Position numbers and translations under genes: made by a program | Notes under the pieces: model-generated | Seen by the model: only the letters and a program-made list of their open reading frames with translations | The model's database searches: none | Told to the model about the DNA's origin: nothing | Assembly: GCA_964624465.1 (NCBI GenBank) | Contig: CAZUZD010000087.1 | Location: 1-20,313 of the forward strand | Source: CAZUZD01 sp964624465 | GTDB lineage: Bacteria > Planctomycetota > Planctomycetia > Isosphaerales > Isosphaeraceae | Length of the DNA stretch: 20,313 nucleotides | Reading direction: 5' to 3' | Shown: in pieces, positions 7,830 through 15,733 of the stretch | How the letters are laid out: the number at the start of each line of letters is the position of its first letter | Numbering within the stretch: the first letter of the stretch is position 1

Positions 7830-10112
7830 TCAGCGGGGCCGGTTGGGACCCGGCTTGGGACGCTGGCGACGGCGGTCCGGGTCGCGCTCGCCGCGGTCCT
7901 CCTTGCGGTAGGTGCGATCCTTGGCCGCCTCGTCCATCACGTCCTGGATCCGCCCCTTGAGCTTGTCCTTCCAGCCGCCGGCGCCCGGGGCCGGGGTCGG
8001 GGGGGTGCTGGCCGAAGGAGTCGACTTGCCAGGGCGGCTCGCATTGCCGAGCGCACGGGTCGGGTCGGCGGGTCGGGTCGGGGCCGCGTCCGTCGCGGGC
8101 ACGGCCAGCACCGGCTTGGCCAGCGTCTTGGGCAGCAGCAGCCGCTCGCAGATCGCCCAGCTGCTACTGGTGATGAAGTACAGGCCCAGGCCCGATGGCA
8201 CCTTGTAGAACATGAAGGCCATGAAGATCATCATGTACTTCATCACCTTCTGCTGCTGCTCCTGCTCGGCCGTGGCCGGCGGCGGCGAGAACAGCTTCAT
8301 GTGGATCAGCATCAGGCCGACCACCACGAACGGCAGCAGGTTGAAGTACGGGCCCAGGAACGGCAGCTCGGCCGGGAACTTGAAGAGCTGGTCGGGCGCG
8401 GCCAGGTTGTCGATCCAGAGGAACCTCGCCCCTCGCAAGGCCACGCTGTTGTTGAGCGCCTGCCAGAGCCCGAAGAAGATCGGCATCTGGATCACCGCCA
8501 GCAGGCAGCCGCCGAGCGGGTTCACGCCGTTCTTGCGGTACATCTCCCAGGTCTCGCGCCCGATCTTCTCCTTGTCCTCGCCGTGCTTCTCGCGGAGCGC
8601 CATGAGCTGCGGCTGGAGGTCCTGCATCTTCTTGGCCGAGACCGCCTGCTTGCGGCTCAGCGGGAACATGAGCAGGCGGACCGTGAAGGTCAGCAGGATG
8701 ATCGCGATGCCGTAGTTGCCGCGGCTGCCGCCGAAGAATCCGGCGACGCTACGGGTCAGCGCGTACATCCGGTCCAGCAGCGGGCCGATCACCGAGCGGG
8801 CCAGCCAGTTGGCCAGCGGCATGATCACCGGGATCTGCCAGCCCTTGCGGTAGGCCGCCAGGTCCTCGGCCCCGTAGGGCTGCAGCGCCTCGGTCGTCTT
8901 CGGACCGGCGAAGATCCGGAACGACTGGGTCACCGGCGCGCCGGGGGCGGGGCGGATCGGCCGCGAGATCATCGCCACCGAGACGTCCGACTTGTGGCTC
9001 TCCCGGGTCTCGCGGATCAGCTCGGCGACGGTGCGGTCGTCGATGCGCTGGTCGGGCGAGCTGGGGGTCGGGGTCGGCTCGAAGAAGACGGCGTAGTACT
9101 GGTTCTCGACGCCGGCGAACTTCAGCGGCAGGGTGGTGACCCGCAGCGGGTCGCCCTTCTGCTGCTGGCTCAGGACCTCCGAGGCCAGGTGCGTCTCGAT
9201 CTCGGTCGCCTGCCCGGCGACCTTGCCGAAGAAGATCTCGCGGAAGTTGCTCGTGTACCACTCGCCCTCGATCGGAATGCCCTGCGGCCCGTGCAGCTTG
9301 TAGGCGATCGGCCGCGGCGCATCGCTGCGGAAGGCCAGCGAGAGCTCGATCGAGTCGGAGCCCGGCCGCAGCACGAAGGTCTTGGTGACCTCGACTCCGA
9401 GCGACTCGACGCGGGTGCGGAAGGCGATCGACTGGCCGGCCGGGGCGCCCGTGGTGGCGTCGGCGGGGACGGGCTGGACCGTGAGTCCGCCGGCGTCGGT
9501 GACCACGTCCCAGAGGCGGTCGTCGAGCGGGTACTCCTGGCCATCGCCGTCGCTGGAGGGCTCGATGAGGCTGATCGCGAACGGACCGGGGACGGCGGCG
9601 AGCCCGTCGGCCTGGACCAGGGCCAGCCGATCGGTGCGGGGCCGGCCGGGAATGGCCTCGGCGGCGTGCTGGGCCAGGGTCACTCGCTGGACCGTGGCGC
9701 CCTGCTGGTCGAGCTCGACGCGGAGCCGGTAGCCCCTGGTGGGGTCGGCCTTCGGGTCGGCCTCGCCCAGCACCAGGCGGTCGGTCGGCACGCGCGGGGT
9801 GGCGACGGCGGCGGCCGGCGCGCTCAGAGCGGGCTTGGCCACGGGGTCGGGCGGCGCGACGGCACCCTCTGCGAGCGGCTTGGCCTCGCCGACGAAGGCC
9901 GTGGGCCCCTGGGGCTCGCCGGCGAACGCGGTGGTCGGGCCGTCCGCCTTCCCGGCCGGGGCGTTGGCCGCGGGTTCGCCGGGCGGCACCTCCGGAGCGG
10001 GCGCGACCGGACGCGGCGGGATCAGACCCGCCCACTCCAGGAGCGGCTGGGTTCCGAAAAACAGCAGCGTGGTGAGGGCCACGAAGAGGATGAGTCGCTT
10101 GTCCGTACTCAT
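7830..10112 (-). CDS. yidC: Membrane protein insertase YidC
   Basis: Inserts and folds inner-membrane proteins, alone or with SecYEG. The 760 residues start with a membrane segment (RLILFVALTTLLFFG, about 6-20). A Pro/Ala-rich linker and a large beta-rich periplasmic domain follow, as in other Gram-negative-type YidC. The Oxa1/YidC core starts near residue 465, with NYGIAIILLTFTVRLLMFP including the conserved Arg of the hydrophilic groove, NPLGGCLLAVIQMPIFFGLW, a loop with LGPYFNLLPFVVVGLMLIHM, and MKYMMIFMAFMFYKVPSGLG. The last 100 or so residues form a soluble Pro-rich and then strongly basic tail ending in RPKPGPNRPR, probably for ribosome binding. The start is ATG 10112, directly before the first membrane segment, without a strong Shine-Dalgarno. 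mnmE follows on the same strand. Confidence 0.97.
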   Translation of the reverse strand: MSTDKRLILFVALTTLLFFGTQPLLEWAGLIPPRPVAPAPEVPPGEPAANAPAGKADGPTTAFAGEPQGPTAFVGEAKPLAEGAVAPPDPVAKPALSAPAAAVATPRVPTDRLVLGEADPKADPTRGYRLRVELDQQGATVQRVTLAQHAAEAIPGRPRTDRLALVQADGLAAVPGPFAISLIEPSSDGDGQEYPLDDRLWDVVTDAGGLTVQPVPADATTGAPAGQSIAFRTRVESLGVEVTKTFVLRPGSDSIELSLAFRSDAPRPIAYKLHGPQGIPIEGEWYTSNFREIFFGKVAGQATEIETHLASEVLSQQQKGDPLRVTTLPLKFAGVENQYYAVFFEPTPTPSSPDQRIDDRTVAELIRETRESHKSDVSVAMISRPIRPAPGAPVTQSFRIFAGPKTTEALQPYGAEDLAAYRKGWQIPVIMPLANWLARSVIGPLLDRMYALTRSVAGFFGGSRGNYGIAIILLTFTVRLLMFPLSRKQAVSAKKMQDLQPQLMALREKHGEDKEKIGRETWEMYRKNGVNPLGGCLLAVIQMPIFFGLWQALNNSVALRGARFLWIDNLAAPDQLFKFPAELPFLGPYFNLLPFVVVGLMLIHMKLFSPPPATAEQEQQQKVMKYMMIFMAFMFYKVPSGLGLYFITSSSWAICERLLLPKTLAKPVLAVPATDAAPTRPADPTRALGNASRPGKSTPSASTPPTPAPGAGGWKDKLKGRIQDVMDEAAKDRTYRKEDRGERDPDRRRQRPKPGPNRPR

Positions 10113-10143
10113 GCGGAGGATGCTCGGGCCTGGGTGTGGGCAA

Positions 10144-10162
10144 CGGGGGCAAGGCGCCCCCG
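10144..10162 (-). repeat. GC hairpin between the metallophosphoesterase gene and yidC
   Basis: CGGGGGC (10144-10150) and GCCCCCG (10156-10162) form a 7-bp stem with a 5-nt loop, about 72 nt after the metallophosphoesterase stop and about 32 nt before the yidC start. There is no U-tract in either direction. It may be a terminator or a leader hairpin of yidC. Confidence 0.4.
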
Positions 10163-10234
10163 GCGGGCCTGCAAGGGCCGGGATCAGGGGGAGATTCGGA
10201 GGACTGGCAACGCGGGGCCGGCCGATCGGGCCGG

Positions 10235-11077
10235 TCAGCGGCCCTGACGGAGGCGATCACCCAGGAACGGGTCGAGGTGCGGGATGTCGTAGATCTTCTG
10301 GATCGTGGTCTCGAAGTCGTACGCCAGCCGGCGGTAGCTGACCCGGATCGGGCCGGTGCCGAAGGGGGACGGATTCGTGGCCGTCTCGGCGGTCTCGTCG
10401 GTCACCGGGGCGCTCTCGGGGACCGCGTCGGCGGGGCGGCCGTCGTCGAGCACCACGTAGCAGGCGCGCGGGTCGCCGTCGCGCGGCTGGCCGACCGAAC
10501 CGACGTTGAGCAGGACTTTGCCCTCGCCCAGGGTGTACTCGTGGTCGATCTCCTCGGGCGAGTAGAACTGGTACCCCTCGGTGAAGACGCCGGGCACGTG
10601 GGTGTGGCCCTGGAAGCAGTACCGCTCGACGAGCTGGAACAGGCGCTCCATCTTGCGGTGGTTGTAGATGTCCTCGGGGAAGATGTACTCGCTGAGCGGG
10701 TTGCGGGGCGAGCCATGCACGAACAGGCACGGTCCCAGCCGCTGCGATCGCGGCAGCTCGCCGAGGAACTCCCAGCGCCGCTCGTTGTTGTCGCGATCCT
10801 CGGGGCTCTCCAGCTGCTGGCGAGTCCAGAAGATCGCCCGCTCGGCGCCGACATTGAAGCCGTCGGGGTCGTACAGGGCCCCTTGGTCGTGGTTGCCCAG
10901 CAGCGAGATCTTGCAGTTCCGCATCACCAGGTCGATGCATTCCCTCGGGTTCGGGCCGTAGCCGATAATGTCCCCGAGGCAATAGATGTCCGTGATCCCT
11001 TGCCGCTTAATATCGGCCAGCACCACCTCGAGGGCCTCGAGGTTGGCGTGGATGTCGCTGATCAAGGCACAGCGCAC
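10235..11077 (-). CDS. Calcineurin-like metallophosphoesterase family protein
   Basis: A predicted cytoplasmic phosphoesterase with a dinuclear metal site; the substrate is unknown. Of 280 residues, the metal ligands are all visible: CALISDIHANLEAL at the N-terminus (DxH), YCLGDIIGYGPNP (GD), LLGNHDQGA (GNHD), FVHGSPRNP, and CFQGHTHVPG (GHxH), followed by LLNVGSVGQPRDGDPRACY. This order is that of the YfcE/DUF2436-like bacterial phosphodiesterase group. The start is placed at GTG 11077, with GGAGG (11091-11087) 9 nt upstream and the core strand beginning immediately after it. Extending to an ATG at 11269 would add 64 residues of non-conserved, Arg/Pro/Ser-rich sequence across the divergent promoter region. 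yidC follows 122 nt downstream, so co-transcription is possible. A C-terminal insert rich in Ala/Thr/Glu (around residues 215-235) is probably a flexible loop. Confidence 0.92.
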   Translation of the reverse strand: MRCALISDIHANLEALEVVLADIKRQGITDIYCLGDIIGYGPNPRECIDLVMRNCKISLLGNHDQGALYDPDGFNVGAERAIFWTRQQLESPEDRDNNERRWEFLGELPRSQRLGPCLFVHGSPRNPLSEYIFPEDIYNHRKMERLFQLVERYCFQGHTHVPGVFTEGYQFYSPEEIDHEYTLGEGKVLLNVGSVGQPRDGDPRACYVVLDDGRPADAVPESAPVTDETAETATNPSPFGTGPIRVSYRRLAYDFETTIQKIYDIPHLDPFLGDRLRQGR

Positions 11078-11135
11078 CGGCGAGGACCTCCGGACGTCGG
11101 AGAGGGATGGGGGTCGCCGGCGATTTCCGGGGGAC

Positions 11136-11165
11136 CGACCACCTGAGGAGGCGGACAGGATAATA
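11136..11165. promoter_or_regulatory. Divergent promoter region of metallophosphoesterase and tsaB
   Basis: The 210-nt gap between two divergent genes contains the only clearly AT-rich patch nearby (11159-11190). GATAAT (11159-11164) on the plus strand and TATTAT (11165-11160) on the minus strand each match a -10 box at five of six positions and overlap. The -35 matches are poor on both strands (plus-strand CCGACC about 18 nt upstream is weak). A 7-bp stem CCGGGGT/ACCCCGG (11191-11197 with 11210-11216) lies in the tsaB leader. Confidence 0.35.
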
Positions 11166-11287
11166 TTCCCACTGTAATTTGATCGATTTTCCGGGGTCAA
11201 GGGGCAGCAACCCCGGGGACCCGCCGCCCGGCCCTCCGGGGGCGTTCCTTCGAGACCACACCCACGCACGCAGGGGCGACATCACCG

Positions 11288-11968
11288 GTGAATGTCCTGG
11301 TTTTCGAGACGTCGACGGCCATCGCCACGATCGCGGTCGGCCGGGCTGGTCCCGAGATTCTGGCCGCCGCCGCGGGTCCGGCGCGCGGGCATGCCAGCCG
11401 GCTGGTCTCCGAGGTCGGCCGCCTGGTGCGGCAGGCGGGCCTGAGCCTCCGCGATCTGGACGCCATCGGCATCGGTCTGGGGCCGGGCTCGTTCACGGGC
11501 CTGAGGGTCGGCGTGACGGCCGCCAAGACGCTCGCCTACGCGGTCGGATCGCCGCGGCTCGTGGGCGTCGACAGCTTTCGCGTCCTGGCCGAGGCCGTGC
11601 CCGGGTCGGCCCGCCGGATCCGCGTCGCCGGCGATGCCCAGCGCGGGGATCTGTTCGCTGCCGAGTACCTCCGGCCGGCCGAAGGCGTCCCGCTGACCCG
11701 ACTGGCCGCTCCGCATCTGATCCCGAGGGAGGACTGGTTCCGGAGCCTCGAACCTGGCGACACCGTGGTGGGGCCGGTGCTTCAGGGCCGCGACGTCACC
11801 TGGCCGGATTTCGTCGATCCCGGGCCCGAGGCGCTCGCCGGGCCCACGCCCGCCGCGTTGCTCGTCTGCTGCCTGGAGGCCCTGGCGGCCGGCCAGGCCG
11901 ATGATCCGATGCGGCTGGTGCCTCATTACTTGCGTCGCAGCGCGGCCGAAGAGAAGTCGGACCGCTGA
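11288..11968 (+). CDS. tsaB: tRNA threonylcarbamoyladenosine biosynthesis protein TsaB
   Basis: Partner of TsaD and TsaE in forming N6-threonylcarbamoyladenosine at position 37 of ANN-decoding tRNAs. TsaB itself is a non-catalytic ASKHA-fold scaffold. The 226 residues begin with VLVFETSTAIATIAVG (the family's DTS/ETS motif) and carry the diagnostic GIGLGPGSFTGLRVG at residues 61-75, followed by the usual TAAKTLAYA helix. Length is typical. The start is GTG 11288, because the ETS motif follows at once and no in-frame ATG is closer. A GGGG stretch lies 11 nt upstream, so the ribosome binding site is weak. It is the first gene of a plus-strand block and is followed after 56 nt by a methyltransferase gene. 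The more distant tsaD and tsaE are not in the window. Confidence 0.95.
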   Translation: MNVLVFETSTAIATIAVGRAGPEILAAAAGPARGHASRLVSEVGRLVRQAGLSLRDLDAIGIGLGPGSFTGLRVGVTAAKTLAYAVGSPRLVGVDSFRVLAEAVPGSARRIRVAGDAQRGDLFAAEYLRPAEGVPLTRLAAPHLIPREDWFRSLEPGDTVVGPVLQGRDVTWPDFVDPGPEALAGPTPAALLVCCLEALAAGQADDPMRLVPHYLRRSAAEEKSDR

Positions 11969-12024
11969 GCGGTTCTGCCAGCCTGGTTACTCGCCCGCCC
12001 CCTGCCCCGAGGGATCTCCCCGCG

Positions 12025-12882
12025 ATGGCCTCCCAGCTCCGGACCGACTCGACCTATTCGTTGCAGTGGAATCGGTTCCGCATCCTGCGGCCGGATGAGG
12101 ACCGGGCCACCTTCCGGAACCGGACCGGCCTCGGGCCCGAGGAGCTCCGGGGGGCCCTGGTGCTCGACGCTGGCTGCGGGATGGGCCGGTACGCCCGGCT
12201 GGCGGCCGACGCGGGGGCCCGGGTCGTGGGAATCGACCTGAGCTGGGCGGTCCGGGCCGCCCGCGAGCTGAACCCCGGTCGTGAGGACCTGCTGTTCGCC
12301 AGGGCCGATCTGTTCCGGCTGCCGTTCGCCAATGGCCAGTTCGACCAGATCTACAGCCTGGGCGTGCTCGACCACACCCCCGACCCCCGCCGCGCGTTCC
12401 TGGCCCTGGCACGGCTCCTGCGCCCGGGGGGAAGGATTGTGATCTGGGTGTATCCCCGCGAGCGGCCGGCGCTGGAGCGAGTCATGAACCTGCACCGTGC
12501 GGTCTCGACCCGGCTGCCGCTGAGCGTCGTCCTGGGTCTGAGCCGGCTGATGGCGCCGATCGGCGGACTGAAGCGGCGGATGATGGCCAGCCGCAACCGG
12601 CTGGTGGAGCGGGCCGGGGTCGCCCTGAACGTGTTGACGATCGGCGTCTCGATGCATCCGGACCCCGAGGTCCGGGTCTGTGATACGTTCGACTGGTACG
12701 CCCCGCAGTACCTCTCGCGGCACTCGCCCGATGAGGTGGCCGGCTGGTTCCGCGAGGCGGGGCTCGATCCGATCACCGACCTGGCGGAGTCGGGGACGTT
12801 CTTCTACGAGGGGCAGGGCAACGGCATCAACCTGGCCGGCGTGCGGCCCCCGGTTCCGGGTGGCGGCCAGGGGGGCGCTTGA
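12025..12882 (+). CDS. Class I SAM-dependent methyltransferase
   Basis: Transfers a methyl group from SAM to an unknown acceptor. The 285 residues show the Rossmann-like methyltransferase core: motif I VLDAGCGMGRYARLA (46-60), the acidic end of strand 2 in VVGIDLS, FARADLFRLPF (motif II region), FDQIYSLGVLDHTPDPRRA and LLRPGGRIVIWVYP. This is the Methyltransf_11/25 pattern. The central part (about 155-215) is helical and basic (LKRRMMASRNRL). The C-terminal DTFDWYAPQYLSRHS with HSPDEVAGWFREAGL is typical of proteins of this type that act on small molecules or lipid/sugar head groups, but the substrate cannot be read from sequence. No transmembrane segment is evident. The start is ATG 12025, with GAGGGA about 10 nt upstream. 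It produces SAH, the substrate of the window's AhcY, but the two are not linked genetically. Confidence 0.9.
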   Translation: MASQLRTDSTYSLQWNRFRILRPDEDRATFRNRTGLGPEELRGALVLDAGCGMGRYARLAADAGARVVGIDLSWAVRAARELNPGREDLLFARADLFRLPFANGQFDQIYSLGVLDHTPDPRRAFLALARLLRPGGRIVIWVYPRERPALERVMNLHRAVSTRLPLSVVLGLSRLMAPIGGLKRRMMASRNRLVERAGVALNVLTIGVSMHPDPEVRVCDTFDWYAPQYLSRHSPDEVAGWFREAGLDPITDLAESGTFFYEGQGNGINLAGVRPPVPGGGQGGA

Positions 12883-12908
12883 TCGGCCTCGGGATGATCC
12901 CATAGACT
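12879..12908 (+). promoter_or_regulatory. Candidate promoter for zwf-opcA
   Basis: TTGATC (12879-12884, overlapping the methyltransferase stop) and TAGACT (12903-12908) are 18 nt apart, and each matches the consensus at four positions. It resembles the 6S RNA promoter in this window (TTGATG, 17 nt, TAGGAT). It would leave a leader of about 65 nt before zwf. Confidence 0.35.
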
Positions 12909-12983
12909 CCAGCGTCGGCTCGACCGACCCGTGGCCGTGGCCCCGGGCGGGACGCGGGGCGAGGTTCATGGAGCATGCGGGGG

Positions 12984-14534
12984 ATGGCACAGGTTCAACC
13001 GGTCCCGGACGCCAACCCCCTGCGCACCGGCCTGCCGCGGTCGCGGGTCCCCGACCCGTGCACGGTCGTCCTCTTCGGCGCCACGGGCGACCTGACTCAC
13101 CGCAAGCTCGCCCCGGCGCTGTTCCGCCTGGGCGCCGCCGGCCAGCTCCCGGCCGAGTTCGCGGTCGTCGGCTTCGCACGCCGGCCCTGGGATGATGCGC
13201 AGTTCCGGGAGGAGATCCGGCCGACGCTCGAGCCGCTCGCCGGCCCCGAGTTCGCCGAGACCTGGCCCTCGTTCGCCGAGCACGTCCTGTTCTGCGAGGG
13301 CACCTTCGACGATCCGGCCTCCTACGCCCGGCTCAAGGAGACCCTCGACCGGGCCGACCAGACGCTCGGCACCCGCGGCAACCGGCTGTTCTATCTGGCG
13401 GTGGCCCCCGAGTTCTTCGCCACCATCGCCGAGCAGCTCGGCCGCGCCGGCCTGATCTACCCGACCGACGTGACGGACCGCTGGAGCCGCGTGGTCATCG
13501 AGAAGCCGTTCGGCAGCGACCTGGACAGCGCCCTGGAGCTCGACCGGCAGCTGGCCCACGTCCTGAACGAGTCGCAGATCTATCGCATCGACCATTACCT
13601 GGGCAAGGAGACGGTCCAGAACATCCTGGCCCTGCGGTTCGCCAACCGGATCTATGAGCCGGTCTGGAACCGCGAGCATGTGCACTCGGTGCAGATCACC
13701 GTGGCCGAGGAGGTCGGCATGCCGGGCGGCCGGGGGGCGTACTATGACTCCTCGGGCACGATCCGCGACATGGTCCAGAACCACATGATGCAGCTGCTCT
13801 GCCTCGTGGCCATGGAACCGCCGGTGAACCTCTCGGCCGACGCCGTCCGCAACGAGAAGGTGAAGGTGCTCCAGGCTCTGCCGCGCTGGAGCCCCGAGCA
13901 GGTCCTGGAGAACGTGGTCAAGGGCCAGTACACCGCCGGGTCGATCGGCGGCCAGGAGGTGCCCGGCTACCGCGACGAGAAGGGCGTGGCCCCCGAGTCG
14001 CAGACCGACACCTACGTCGCCATCCGCCTGACCCTCAACACCTGGCGCTGGGCGGGCGTGCCGTTCTTCCTGCGCAGCGGCAAGCGACTGCCGAAGCGGA
14101 CGACCGAGATCGCCGTGCAGTTCAAGCGGCCCCCGACGAACCTCTTCGACCCCCAGGATGAAGGGCCCGGCTCCGGCGACCAGCTCGTGCTGCGGATCCA
14201 GCCGAACGAGGGGGCCAGCCTGGCGTTCCTGGCCAAGGTGCCGGGCTCGCGGCGCCGCTTGCAGCAGGTCCGCATGGACTTTCGCTACGGCAACGCCTTC
14301 GCCAGCCCGCCGCCCGAGGCCTACGAGCGGCTCCTGCTCGACGTCATGCTCGGCGACCCGACCCTCTTCACCCGCACCGACGAGGTCCGCAGCGCCTGGG
14401 AGTTCATCACCCCGATCCTGGCCACCTGGCGCGACCGGGCCGTCGATCCGGTCCCCTACCCCGCTGGCAGCTGGGGCCCGGCCCCCGCCGAGGCCCTGAC
14501 CGACTCGGCCGGGACCCACTGGAGGCGACCCTGA
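12984..14534 (+). CDS. zwf: Glucose-6-phosphate dehydrogenase
   Basis: Oxidises glucose 6-phosphate to 6-phosphogluconolactone with NAD(P)+, the entry to the oxidative pentose phosphate pathway. The 516 residues show the coenzyme motif LFGATGDLTHRKLAPAL (about 30), VVIEKPFG (about 172), the substrate/active-site signature RIDHYLGKE (about 200), the conserved QNHMMQLLCLVAMEPP, and RSGKRLPKR in the C-terminal domain. Length is normal. ATG 12984 is preferred because GGAG (12970-12973) is 10 nt away. An in-frame ATG at 12975 would add three residues and cannot be excluded. The stop overlaps the opcA start by one base, so the two are probably translated together. The gene looks intact. Confidence 0.97.
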   Translation: MAQVQPVPDANPLRTGLPRSRVPDPCTVVLFGATGDLTHRKLAPALFRLGAAGQLPAEFAVVGFARRPWDDAQFREEIRPTLEPLAGPEFAETWPSFAEHVLFCEGTFDDPASYARLKETLDRADQTLGTRGNRLFYLAVAPEFFATIAEQLGRAGLIYPTDVTDRWSRVVIEKPFGSDLDSALELDRQLAHVLNESQIYRIDHYLGKETVQNILALRFANRIYEPVWNREHVHSVQITVAEEVGMPGGRGAYYDSSGTIRDMVQNHMMQLLCLVAMEPPVNLSADAVRNEKVKVLQALPRWSPEQVLENVVKGQYTAGSIGGQEVPGYRDEKGVAPESQTDTYVAIRLTLNTWRWAGVPFFLRSGKRLPKRTTEIAVQFKRPPTNLFDPQDEGPGSGDQLVLRIQPNEGASLAFLAKVPGSRRRLQQVRMDFRYGNAFASPPPEAYERLLLDVMLGDPTLFTRTDEVRSAWEFITPILATWRDRAVDPVPYPAGSWGPAPAEALTDSAGTHWRRP

Positions 14535-15730
14535 TGGCCGGCCCCAACCCCTCGCCCGAACCGACTCCTGGCGTGACCGATGCCTTCCTGAGCGGCCAGG
14601 GGATTCCCGTACCGCTGGCCGATGTCGAGGGGGAGCTGGCGCGGCTCTGGGGACCCTCCGCCGAGCGCGCCGACGGGCCCGACCTCGTCAACCCGACCGT
14701 CACCCGTGTCTCGCTGGCTAACCTGGTCGTCGCGTGCCTCGATCCGGTCGATGCCACGGTCGAGGAGGCCCTCGACCAGCTGGCGGCCCTGCGGCCCAGC
14801 CGGGTCATCGTGCTGCGGGGGACCGACTCGGCCACACGCCAGGTCTCGGCAATCGTCTCGGCCACCTGCCGGCTACCCGCCCCGGGGCTACCGCAGGTCT
14901 GCAGCGAGCGGATCGTTCTCGAGGCCGGCCCGACCGCGTTCGACATGCTGCCGGGCACCATGCTGTCGCTGCTGGAGCCGGGGCTGCCGCTCGAGCTCTG
15001 GTGGGTCGGCGACCCGAGCCGGCACCTGGCGCTCTTTCGCAGCCTGGGCGCCGAGGCGACCCGGCTGATTCCCGACCTGCCCGACGGCACGCTCGCCGGT
15101 CCCGCCCTGGCTCGGGTGTTGGACCCCGCCATCAACCCGCACCTGCGTGATCTGGCCTGGTTCGCCATCTCCCCCTGGCGAGAATTGATCGCCCAGTTCT
15201 TCGACGCACCCGGCGCGGCCGGAGGCCTCGGCAGGCTGGCCGAGGTCGACATCCTCGCCGGTGTCCCGAAGTCGGGCCCGATCCCGCGCGTGGCGCTCTG
15301 GTTGGCGGCCTGGCTCGCCGGCCAGCTCGGCTGGCGGCCCGAGCGCCGGGAGGTCGCACCCGACGGGACGCTCACCGCCGACTTTCGGTCCGGAGACCGA
15401 TCGGTCCAGGTCATGATCGGCCGCGCACCGGCTTCCGAGGGCGGCGAGCCGACCCTCCAGCGGGTCGAGCTGCGCTCCCCAGGCGCCGAAGGAGACGGCG
15501 ATGAGTCGTTCGGCCTGACTCGTCTGCCGGGCGGTCGGGGGGACGTGCGGCTCGAGATCTGCTCGGCCTGCCGGTGCCAGTTGCCCCGCACCGTCCATGC
15601 GCCCGATTACGACCGTGCCCACCGGCTGGCCGCGGCGCTCGAGTCCTCACGGATCGACGAGCCGTATCGCGCGGCCCAGCCCATCCTCTTCTGGCTCCTC
15701 GGCGATGCCCTCCTGCCCCCCCCCGGTTGA
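14534..15730 (+). CDS. opcA: Glucose-6-phosphate dehydrogenase assembly protein OpcA
   Basis: In cyanobacteria, OpcA helps assemble or activate G6PDH and transmits redox control; actinobacteria also carry it next to zwf. Here it has 398 residues, starting with ATG 14534 within the TGATG overlap with the zwf stop. GGAGG (14521-14525) lies 8 nt upstream. Supporting sequence features are the family-like N-terminal NPTVTRVSLANLVVAC, the RPSRVIVLRG segment, a central PLELWWVGDP, RDLAWFAISPWRELIAQFFD, and a C-terminal part with WLAGQLGW followed by a beta-rich region. No membrane segment or signal is visible. The C-terminal region contains a CSACRC cysteine cluster (about residue 342); a redox or metal role is possible but is inference. 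Position directly after zwf is the strongest clue to identity. Confidence 0.9.
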   Translation: MAGPNPSPEPTPGVTDAFLSGQGIPVPLADVEGELARLWGPSAERADGPDLVNPTVTRVSLANLVVACLDPVDATVEEALDQLAALRPSRVIVLRGTDSATRQVSAIVSATCRLPAPGLPQVCSERIVLEAGPTAFDMLPGTMLSLLEPGLPLELWWVGDPSRHLALFRSLGAEATRLIPDLPDGTLAGPALARVLDPAINPHLRDLAWFAISPWRELIAQFFDAPGAAGGLGRLAEVDILAGVPKSGPIPRVALWLAAWLAGQLGWRPERREVAPDGTLTADFRSGDRSVQVMIGRAPASEGGEPTLQRVELRSPGAEGDGDESFGLTRLPGGRGDVRLEICSACRCQLPRTVHAPDYDRAHRLAAALESSRIDEPYRAAQPILFWLLGDALLPPPG

Positions 15731-15733
15731 CCG

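Noticed and set aside
7815..10247. An 810-codon plus-strand frame across yidC
   Set aside because: It is the antisense shadow of yidC, low in complexity (Arg/Gly/Leu/His-rich) and without any recognisable domain.
11078..11269. 64-residue N-terminal extension of the metallophosphoesterase
   Set aside because: It crosses the AT-rich promoter region. The GTG at 11077 has a good GGAGG, and the first core strand follows it.
12966..14519. A 517-codon minus-strand frame across zwf
   Set aside because: It mirrors zwf codon by codon, has no known motif, and zwf on the other strand has all its signatures.
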